Below are positions 1-5,987 of a stretch of DNA of 9,106 nucleotides, piece after piece. Source of the DNA: Propionibacteriaceae bacterium (GTDB lineage: Bacteria; Actinomycetota; Actinomycetes; Propionibacteriales; Propionibacteriaceae); NCBI GenBank assembly GCA_021323255.1, contig JAJTCL010000090.1:1-9106 (forward strand), read 5' to 3'. Positions within the stretch are counted from its first letter, which is position 1. Every line of letters begins with the position of its first letter. The notes below the pieces were generated by a model that saw nothing but the letters and a program-made list of their open reading frames with translations, searched no databases and was not told the origin of the DNA. A program made the position numbers and the translations under genes.

Positions 1-930
1 GCCGATCTGGGCGCCACTCACGGCCGGCTCGCTGTCAGTACGGCGGCTGGCGATGTGATCACCGAAACCGTGATCGAGAGCTCCATCGAAAAGGGACCGA
101 GCAGAGTTCTCGACACCGTCACCGCTGAGCTGGATGCGATGCTGAAGCAATCCGGCCGCTCGCCGGAGACGCTGCGCGGCGTTGGGGTGGGCGTACCAGG
201 CCCGGTGAACTGGCACACCGGGCGGATTGCGCGCTCCATCAGCATGCCTGGCTGGGACAACTATCCGGTCGGTGATCACCTGACCAGCCACTACTCCGTA
301 CCAGCAGTGGTCGACAATGACGCCAACCTGCTCGGTCTCGGCGAACAGCGGCGCATCTACCCAGGCGCCCACATGGTTCTGTTCGTCAAGATCGGCACCG
401 GGATCGGGGCATCCATGATCATGGACGGGAAACTGGTGCGCGGATCCGATTCGGCCGAGGGCGATATTGGGCACGCGAAGATCCCCGGCGTCGAGGAGAC
501 CTGCAGCAGTTGCGGTGAGCCTGGGTGCCTGGCTGCGATTGCCAGTGGACGTGCGATGGTTCGTGATCTGCGGCGACTCGGCCATGCGACCGCCACCACT
601 CGCGATGTTGTTGATCTGGTACGAACGGGCGATCCGGACGCAGTGCGGATTGTTACGGCTGCCGGTCGGGCACTCGGCGATGTGTTGTCGACGGCGGTAA
701 GCCTGCTGAACCCCGACGTGTTGGTGATCGGTGGGGACATCGCCCATGCCTATGAACGTTTCGTACGCGGCGTACGCGACACCCTGCTGCACCGCAGCCA
801 GCCGCTAGCCACAGCTCACCTCGTCATCGCGCGGACCAGGCTCGGTGATCGTGCGGGTATTACCGGTGCGGCTGCAATGGTGGCCGACGCCATCTTCGGC
901 ATCGAGGCGGTTGACGCAGTGGTGAGCTGA
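1..930 (+). CDS. ROK-family protein, 5'-truncated; probably a NagC/XylR-type sugar-responsive transcriptional regulator
   Basis: The reading frame is open from the first base and ends in TGA at 928-930, giving 309 visible residues. It starts within the ROK phosphate-1 motif (DLGATHGRLAV, visible residues 2-12), so the real start, and any N-terminal winged-helix DNA-binding domain, lies upstream of the window. Further ROK hallmarks are GVGVPGPV near residues 62-69, DNDANLLGLGE near 105-115, IGTGIGA near 131-137, GDIGH at 154-158 and a zinc-type cysteine cluster CSSCGEPGC at 168-176. Sugar kinases of the family usually have E-x-G-H and C-x-C-G-x2-G-C-x-E. Here the Glu of ExGH is Asp, the spacing is Cx2C, and the final Glu is Ala. 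GDIGH is common among actinobacterial ROK regulators, so I favour a regulator over a glucokinase. Without the N-terminus this cannot be decided. The GTG at 55 is internal, because the motif begins before it. The gene converges on the thioredoxin-fold gene. Confidence 0.88.
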   Translation, partial: ADLGATHGRLAVSTAAGDVITETVIESSIEKGPSRVLDTVTAELDAMLKQSGRSPETLRGVGVGVPGPVNWHTGRIARSISMPGWDNYPVGDHLTSHYSVPAVVDNDANLLGLGEQRRIYPGAHMVLFVKIGTGIGASMIMDGKLVRGSDSAEGDIGHAKIPGVEETCSSCGEPGCLAAIASGRAMVRDLRRLGHATATTRDVVDLVRTGDPDAVRIVTAAGRALGDVLSTAVSLLNPDVLVIGGDIAHAYERFVRGVRDTLLHRSQPLATAHLVIARTRLGDRAGITGAAAMVADAIFGIEAVDAVVS

Positions 931-969
931 CCTGGCTCAGACGCCGGCAGCCCGGGACCGGGATGAGAA

Positions 970-985
970 CTTCCGCGGAGCGGAG
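970..985. terminator. Weak inverted repeat between convergent genes, possible bidirectional terminator
   Basis: The 55-base gap between the ROK stop and the end of the minus-strand gene holds CTTCCGC-GGA-GCGGAG. It can fold into a six-pair stem with one bulged T and a three-base loop. No strong T-tract follows on either strand, so intrinsic termination is only a possibility. It is the only stem I see in the convergent gap. Confidence 0.22.
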
Positions 986-1603
986 TTAGGTACCTCCTTG
1001 TGGTCCTGAACGGGGCTTTGCACCAGCTCGCGTGACCTGAAGCGTCATGTCAAACTCCGACTGCCGCCACTTGATAGAGCAACCCATGCTGGGCCGATGT
1101 GGTTCCGCCACCGGTTCACCGGCAAGCACATGAGAGATGGCGTCGCTCAGTAATGCTCCTGTGACCGGCTTGCCGTTGCCGGGCGTGGACTCGTCGAACG
1201 CCCCGCGGTAGGCCAGCCGCCGCGATGCGTCGTAGAGGAAGAAGTCCGGCGTACAGACCGCCCCGAAAGCCCGGCCGACTGTTTGCTCGGTGTCCAGCAG
1301 GTACGGGAATGTCCACGAAGCACGCCGCGCCTGATCAGCCAATCGCTCGGGCCGATCGTCCGGATATGCCTCCGAATCGTTGGTGCACATGCCCACCGCT
1401 GCGAGGTTTGGGTACCGCGCAACTACTCGGCCCAGCTCGGCCTCGATGTGTCGGACGTAGGGGCAGTGGTTGCACAGAAATGCCACCAGGAGCGCCGGCG
1501 CGGCAGCGAAATCATCGAGCCGCACGTTGGTGCCGGATAGGTCATCGAGTGTGAAGTCGGGCGCCGGTGTGCCCAGCGGCACCATGACCGATGAGAGTGC
1601 CAT
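986..1603 (-). CDS. Thioredoxin-fold redox protein (AhpC/TSA-redoxin type) with CNHC active site
   Basis: A predicted 205-residue cytosolic protein of the thioredoxin/redoxin superfamily. Numbered from ATG 1603, it has an N-terminal LGTPAPDFTLDD strand region (about 10-21), a redox motif C44-N-H-C47-P48 at the start of the first helix, a cis-proline candidate in CTPDFFLYD (TP at 118-119) and a C-terminal SMGCSIKW motif (C175). The pattern fits the family annotated as thioredoxin family or redoxin domain proteins, which are thought to act as thiol-disulfide reductases or peroxidases. The substrate is unknown. The last 24 or so residues after SIKW look like an unconserved extension. I chose ATG 1603 because MALSS...LGTPAPDF is where relatives usually begin. 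A GTG at 1642 would add 13 residues and overlap the GDPD stop (GTGA), so translational coupling from GDPD is a real alternative. It is the last gene of the minus-strand run. Confidence 0.9.
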   Translation of the reverse strand: MALSSVMVPLGTPAPDFTLDDLSGTNVRLDDFAAAPALLVAFLCNHCPYVRHIEAELGRVVARYPNLAAVGMCTNDSEAYPDDRPERLADQARRASWTFPYLLDTEQTVGRAFGAVCTPDFFLYDASRRLAYRGAFDESTPGNGKPVTGALLSDAISHVLAGEPVAEPHRPSMGCSIKWRQSEFDMTLQVTRAGAKPRSGPQGGT

Positions 1604-1638
1604 GACCTCAGCGTACAAATGCGCGCAGCTCTGCTCGC

Positions 1639-2595
1639 TCACCGACCGTTCAGCACACCCGCCAACACGTCGGGCCGGTCGGTCATGATGCCGTCGACAC
1701 CGAAGCTCAGCAGCCTTCGCATGGCCGCTTCGTCGTCGATCGTCCAGACATCGACTCGTAGGCCACGGTCATGCGCCTTGCGTACGAATCGTCGAGTGAC
1801 CACCGGCACGACGCCTTTGTATTTCTCGGGAGCCTGCAGTGCCTGGAACGGCACGTCGTAGAGGCGCCCGAGACGCAGCAGGTGAAGGATCCAGTAGCCG
1901 AGCAGCTCGACAGTCGAAGAGGCTGTGGCCACCTTTGCTTGGCTGACCTTACGGAAGCGCGAAATCGTGCCCGTGTTATCTGAGACGACCAAGGTGCGCT
2001 GCAGCGCCCCAGCGGCTTCGATCTGGCGGAACACGGTCTCCTCAATGCCGGATCGACGACCCTTGATCTCGATATTGAAAGGCGCGTCCGGAAACGCCTG
2101 GTACAAGGCTTCCAGCGTCGGGATCTTGACACCCTTGGCGCGCCACGGAAACGTCGCACCACCATCGGGGCTGAAGCGGTAGCCGGCGTCAAGACTCTGC
2201 AGCTCAGGAACAGTCTTCTCAGCTACGGGTCCGGTGCCATCGGTTGTCCGATCGACGACGGCGTCGTGAATAACCACGATGGCGCCCTCGGCGGATGCGT
2301 GTACGTCGCATTCCACCACCCCGCCGCCCATGGCAAATCCTTCGCGAAATCCCTCGATGGTGTCCTCCGGCACAACCTTCGCCCCACCGCGGTGGGCGAA
2401 GTTGATCGGCCAGCCGCGCGGCGTCGGCGGCTTCGGCAACGCGTCACCCTTCGCCGCGAGCCGCCCCACCGCAGCGGTCACCAGCGCGCCAGTCAACGCA
2501 CCCAGAATGAAAGAGCCGGCTCCCAACTGGATATCCCAGATGTTGTCGGCGACGACGGGCGAATCTCCCTGCTGCTTGATGATCGCATTACTCAT
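1639..2595 (-). CDS. Glycerophosphodiester phosphodiesterase (GDPD family) with N-terminal membrane anchor
   Basis: A 318-residue protein that should hydrolyse glycerophosphodiesters to glycerol-3-phosphate and an alcohol. It shows the GDPD TIM-barrel motifs in order: HRGG at 68-71, PEDT at 76-79, VECDVH at 94-99, IHD at 109-111, NIEIKG at 174-179 and, near the C-terminus, VDVWTIDD followed by GVDGIMTDRPD. The catalytic histidines (H68, H110) and metal-ligand acidic residues (E77, E95, D97) are therefore present. A Gly/Ala-rich hydrophobic stretch at about 24-44 is a single predicted transmembrane helix. Acidic residues before it and Arg/Lys after it suggest an outside N-terminus and a cytoplasmic catalytic domain, which is an inference from the positive-inside rule. 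The frame is open to 2802, but ATG 2595 has a strong ribosome site and the upstream residues overlap the glycosyltransferase gene. It lies 86 bases after the glycosyltransferase stop. Confidence 0.93.
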   Translation of the reverse strand: MSNAIIKQQGDSPVVADNIWDIQLGAGSFILGALTGALVTAAVGRLAAKGDALPKPPTPRGWPINFAHRGGAKVVPEDTIEGFREGFAMGGGVVECDVHASAEGAIVVIHDAVVDRTTDGTGPVAEKTVPELQSLDAGYRFSPDGGATFPWRAKGVKIPTLEALYQAFPDAPFNIEIKGRRSGIEETVFRQIEAAGALQRTLVVSDNTGTISRFRKVSQAKVATASSTVELLGYWILHLLRLGRLYDVPFQALQAPEKYKGVVPVVTRRFVRKAHDRGLRVDVWTIDDEAAMRRLLSFGVDGIMTDRPDVLAGVLNGR

Positions 2596-2602
2596 GCTGA
2601 AG

Positions 2603-2610
2603 CCCTTTCC
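2603..2610 (-). promoter_or_regulatory. Ribosome binding site of the GDPD gene
   Basis: On the minus strand GGAAAGGG lies 7 bases before ATG 2595. It decides the start against the longer open frame that extends back into the glycosyltransferase gene. Confidence 0.7.
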
Positions 2611-2681
2611 GGCGAGTATGGGTGCTGTCCAAAAGTAGAGGCAGACCGAACGCGACGAACAGCGGCCTTCTCGTTCAGACC

Positions 2682-4106
2682 TCACGTCCTCCGCACTGCC
2701 TCGTAAACGTCTGTCACCTTGTCCGCGACTGCCTGCCAGGAGTAGCCGCGCCGAACCAGGGCATGGGCCGCATCCGCTCTCGCCCGGCGCTCGTTCGGGC
2801 ACCTCAATGCTGTGACCAGAACCTCGACCAGGGCATCCTCATCATCCGGCGGGATCAGCCAGCCTTCCGGCGATCGTTCGTCGAGGTTGAGGAAGGTCGG
2901 AGGCCCACCGGTGCGCGTCGCTACCACCGGCAACCCTGCTGACATCGCCTCCAAATAGACCGATCCGAACGCCTCGCCGACCGACGGCGCAACCAGCAGG
3001 TCCGCACAGCCCAGGCCGAGGCGAAGATCATCATGATCACGCCAACCGACGAAGAACACCCCGTCGATTCGCTCCCGTGTGACGACAGAGTATGGATGCT
3101 GGCCCTCCCATTCGCCGGGATGCCCGCCCCAGATGATCAACGGCGCAACCGGACCGAGCCGAGACCGAACCCGTGCGTACGCCCGAAGCAGCAGTGGCAG
3201 TCGCTTCACCACCGCCGTAAATCGACCGACGTAAAGCAGAACCGGACGGGTCCCGTTGGAGTCGGTAAAAGCGGACAGGTCGGCCGAGGAGTATCGGATG
3301 CTACCTTCGCGGCCACTCTCGTCCCATCCGCGCGGGTCGTCGACGAGCCAATGCGACAGCAGCGCCAGTCGCTCGCGCGTGGAGAAATCGAGACGTCGAA
3401 AGTGCTCGGTGTCCACCCCGTTGGGGATGACGATCACACGATCCTCGGGCACCCCCAGGACGCGCACCGTGCGGGCAGCGTGATCGGTGGATACGGCCAG
3501 GATGCGCCCGCTGCGCTGAGCAGTCGCGCGCAGCCGGTTCACCCAATATCCGGCATGCCGCCACGAGGCCGGCAACTCGATTCCCTTGGCGCTGCTGAAC
3601 TGCTCGATCTGCTCCAGCATCAGCAATTCAGTCCCGTGCAGGTGCGTCACCAGCGGTACCTCAGGAAAGACCTCTTCGGCGGCATCGTGCAAGGGCGTGA
3701 GGTGGTGGAGGTGGAGAACCTGTGGGTCCAGCGGAGCTAGCTCGAGCAGGAGCCGGCGCCACGAGTCCACCTGGCGTACCGCCAACTCGGGTGAAACCGC
3801 CGCGAAAATACGGTCAGGGGCGTCAGGCTTGTCCTCATACGAGGCATGCAGCGGTACCGGCTGGTCCAATGGGTCCTCACCGCGCCGCCAAGCATCCAGT
3901 GCTGGAGTGAAGTCGGCAGCTGAGACCGGAAGTCCGGCGAAGAAGGTGGCAGCATGGCCCAACTCCCCGGGATCACCCAGGGAGCCGGCGAGAATTCGAG
4001 GGTTCCAGCCATACTGCAGCAGGGCAGCGGTCAGGTAGCGCACCACGTGCGCAGAGCCGCCCCGCGGAAAGAACGAAAGGCCCTGCAACACTGCCCCCAC
4101 AGCCAT
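2682..4106 (-). CDS. Glycosyltransferase family 4 (GT-B fold)
   Basis: A 474-residue cytosolic or membrane-associated transferase that should move a sugar from a nucleotide donor with retention of configuration. The N-terminal half has a Gly-rich acceptor-side loop (FFPRGGSAHVVRYL, about 12-25) and HLHG at 155-158. The linker region has ILAVSTDHA (202-210) and VIPNGVDTEHF (226-236). The C-terminal donor domain has LLYVGRF (290-296), FFVGWRDHDDL (351-361) and the GT4 signature EAFGSVYLEAMSAG, whose E-x7-E glutamates are E378 and E386. The length is a little over the usual 380-420 residues, with inserts around 70-105 and 245-280. Donor and acceptor cannot be read from sequence. ATG 4106 was chosen over TTG 4124, which has no ribosome site; neither start has a strong one. 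The neighbouring GDPD makes an envelope glycolipid or polyol-phosphate role conceivable, but this is only context. Confidence 0.92.
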   Translation of the reverse strand: MAVGAVLQGLSFFPRGGSAHVVRYLTAALLQYGWNPRILAGSLGDPGELGHAATFFAGLPVSAADFTPALDAWRRGEDPLDQPVPLHASYEDKPDAPDRIFAAVSPELAVRQVDSWRRLLLELAPLDPQVLHLHHLTPLHDAAEEVFPEVPLVTHLHGTELLMLEQIEQFSSAKGIELPASWRHAGYWVNRLRATAQRSGRILAVSTDHAARTVRVLGVPEDRVIVIPNGVDTEHFRRLDFSTRERLALLSHWLVDDPRGWDESGREGSIRYSSADLSAFTDSNGTRPVLLYVGRFTAVVKRLPLLLRAYARVRSRLGPVAPLIIWGGHPGEWEGQHPYSVVTRERIDGVFFVGWRDHDDLRLGLGCADLLVAPSVGEAFGSVYLEAMSAGLPVVATRTGGPPTFLNLDERSPEGWLIPPDDEDALVEVLVTALRCPNERRARADAAHALVRRGYSWQAVADKVTDVYEAVRRT

Positions 4107-4164
4107 ATCCGCACGATTCCACAAGACAAATCTGTTTGCTGCATGTCGTCGCCCCGCAGCCGAG

Positions 4165-5109
4165 TCAGAAAGCGAGCAGCCAGGTAATGCCCAAGATCAC
4201 CGGCACCGAGAGCAACGTGGCGACGAAGATCGTGTCCCGCGCCAAGATCACGCCGCGCTCGTAGCGCATCGCCAAGGTGAAGACATTCTGCGCGGTGGGC
4301 AGCGCCGCGATTACCGTGACCGCGAGCAGGTCGCGACCGTCCAGCCCCACCGCGTACGCACCGATGAGATACGCCGCGATGGGCTGGATGACCAGCTTGA
4401 GCAACACCAGGGTGCCGACCTGGCTGGGCGGCTCGCCGGCGCCCGGTCGTGGTCCCAGCCGGAGCGAGATGCCGTACGCCAGCAGCATCGACGGCACCGC
4501 TATGCCGCCGACCAGGGTCAGTGGCACGTTGATGAGTACCGGGAGCTTGATCCCGGTCAAGGCGAGCATCAACCCGACCAGCGATCCCATCGCGAGCGGG
4601 TTGCGCAACGGCCTGGTGACGCGGATGAGCAGCAACCGGCGCCGGGAGATACCCGGACTCGGTATGTGGGTGATCGAGTCGAGGACGGCCAGACCGGTCG
4701 GCTGCAGAACGAGCAGCTGGACCAGGAGCATCGGCGCGACGAGCGCGGCGTCGCCCAGGGCGTACGCGGCAATCGGCAGGCCGAGGTTGCCCGCGTTGAC
4801 GTAGGCCGAGCAGAAGGCCGCGATGACGGTCTCGCCGGCCTCACGCTTCCAGATCAGTCGGGCCAGCAGGACAGCGATGGTCGCGGACACGGCAACGCTG
4901 GCGAGCGACGCGATCAGGTTTGCTGAGAGGAGCCGATGCACATCCGTACCGCCCAGCACAGTCACCATCAGGGCTGGGCTCGCCACGTAGTAGGCGATCC
5001 TGGTCAATACTCCTTGAGCGGTCGCGTCGAGGACCTTCAGCTGTGCGAGCAGGAAGCCGAGGCCGATGATGATGCCGATGGTGGCGAATCCAGCGAGGAC
5101 GCCCTGCAC
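4165..5109 (-). CDS. AEC-family (auxin efflux carrier-like) membrane transporter
   Basis: A 314-residue integral membrane protein with about ten hydrophobic helices in two inverted halves, the usual size for bacterial AEC members. The first half carries NAGNLGLPI at 105-113. The equivalent in the second half is LPTAQNVFTLAMRY at 270-283, where helix-break residues form the substrate site in this family. A hydrophilic loop near 217-231 separates the halves. Characterised bacterial relatives carry small carboxylates such as malate or malonate, and other members are uncharacterised, so the substrate is open. The start is GTG 5109, with GAGG about 14 bases upstream overlapping the PhzF stop. This spacing is long, so translational coupling to PhzF is likely (17-base gap). 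Co-transcription with an isomerase of small cyclic or amino acids hints that the two handle the same metabolite. Confidence 0.9.
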   Translation of the reverse strand: MQGVLAGFATIGIIIGLGFLLAQLKVLDATAQGVLTRIAYYVASPALMVTVLGGTDVHRLLSANLIASLASVAVSATIAVLLARLIWKREAGETVIAAFCSAYVNAGNLGLPIAAYALGDAALVAPMLLVQLLVLQPTGLAVLDSITHIPSPGISRRRLLLIRVTRPLRNPLAMGSLVGLMLALTGIKLPVLINVPLTLVGGIAVPSMLLAYGISLRLGPRPGAGEPPSQVGTLVLLKLVIQPIAAYLIGAYAVGLDGRDLLAVTVIAALPTAQNVFTLAMRYERGVILARDTIFVATLLSVPVILGITWLLAF

Positions 5110-5126
5110 GGTGTGTCGTTCGTCCT

Positions 5127-5960
5127 CTACCGGTGCACTATCCCGGTCACTCCAGTCACGGTGTCGCCGCCAACCCAGACCTGGCCATCAGCCTGGCTGA
5201 GGTGGATCCGGCCCCGCCGACCGATGGCAGTGCCCTGGGCGGCGACGTAGCAGCTGGGCGCCCGCTGGGTACCGATCAGCCACTGACCAAGTGCTGCGTT
5301 CAGGCTGCCGGTGACGGGATCCTCAACGAGGCCGTCCAGCACTATGAAGGCCCGGACTTCGAAGTTCACCTCAGAACTCGGCGGATACGGGCCGATCACT
5401 CCGACAGCGCTGAATCGCTCCGCGCCGACTGTCCTCGGATGCAGCGCCAGGACCGTCTCTGCGTCGGTCAGCAACAGCGCCACCCAGCCTGGCCCGTTGT
5501 CGGCCCATTGCGCATCCACCACCACGTCACGACCGATATCGAGAAAGGCGACGATCTCCGTGAGGTCCTCGGCCGAGACCTCGCCGCTTCGGATCAGCGG
5601 CGGCGCAGCGAAGGCAAGCCGCGGCCCGTCGCGACGAATCGGTACGAGTCCGGCTTCGCACTGCTGGCTGACGCATTCCGGATCTTTGGCCAGCCCGCCG
5701 GCCTCCAGCCAGGCATGGGCCGAGCCGAGGGTGGGGTGGCCGGCAAATGGGAGCTCGGTGCGGGGAGTGAAGATCCGCAGCTGATAGTCGGCCCGCTCGT
5801 CAGTGGGTGTACAGAGGAAGGTCGTTTCGCTCAGATTGGTCCATCTCGCGAAATCGGCCATCTCCTCTGCGGTCAGATCGTCCGCGTCGTGGACCACAGC
5901 CACCGGGTTGCCGAAGGTCAGCCGGTCGGTGAAGACGTCGACTTGGGTGAACCGATGCAC
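5127..5960 (-). CDS. PhzF-family isomerase/epimerase
   Basis: A 277-residue protein, the normal family length, of the diaminopimelate-epimerase-like fold that uses general acid-base chemistry without a cofactor. It begins with QVDVFTDRLTFGNPVAVV at 6-23. It contains the catalytic region NLSETTF with E45, the same position as the catalytic Glu of PhzF, then FTPRTELPFAGHPTLGSA at 64-81 with H75, and EDPVTGSLNAALGQWL at 213-228 with D214. All three key polar residues of PhzF are thus kept. No other phenazine biosynthesis gene is in the window, and most PhzF-like proteins in bacteria have no known substrate, so a phenazine role should not be assumed. The start is GTG 5960, with GGCAGG 8 bases upstream. 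The gene lies 27 bases after the subtilase stop and 17 before the AEC start, consistent with one transcript. Confidence 0.93.
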   Translation of the reverse strand: MHRFTQVDVFTDRLTFGNPVAVVHDADDLTAEEMADFARWTNLSETTFLCTPTDERADYQLRIFTPRTELPFAGHPTLGSAHAWLEAGGLAKDPECVSQQCEAGLVPIRRDGPRLAFAAPPLIRSGEVSAEDLTEIVAFLDIGRDVVVDAQWADNGPGWVALLLTDAETVLALHPRTVGAERFSAVGVIGPYPPSSEVNFEVRAFIVLDGLVEDPVTGSLNAALGQWLIGTQRAPSCYVAAQGTAIGRRGRIHLSQADGQVWVGGDTVTGVTGIVHR

Positions 5961-5968
5961 AGTGACAG

Positions 5969-5974
5969 CCTGCC
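5969..5974 (-). promoter_or_regulatory. Ribosome binding site of the PhzF-family gene
   Basis: On the minus strand GGCAGG sits 8 bases before the GTG start at 5960, in the 27-base gap after the subtilase stop. It supports the non-ATG start. Confidence 0.5.
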
Positions 5975-5987
5975 AGTTCGGCCGCCC

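Noticed and set aside
2596..2802. N-terminal extension of the GDPD to 2802
   Set aside because: It would overlap the end of the glycosyltransferase gene, and ATG 2595 is preceded by GGAAAGGG at good spacing just before the membrane anchor.
3033..3740. 235-codon open frame on the + strand
   Set aside because: It lies wholly inside the glycosyltransferase gene on the other strand and has no motif or ribosome site.
5127..5960. Phenazine biosynthesis locus
   Set aside because: Only a PhzF-like gene is present. No phzA/B/C/D/E/G-like gene accompanies it, and most members of this family are not phenazine enzymes.
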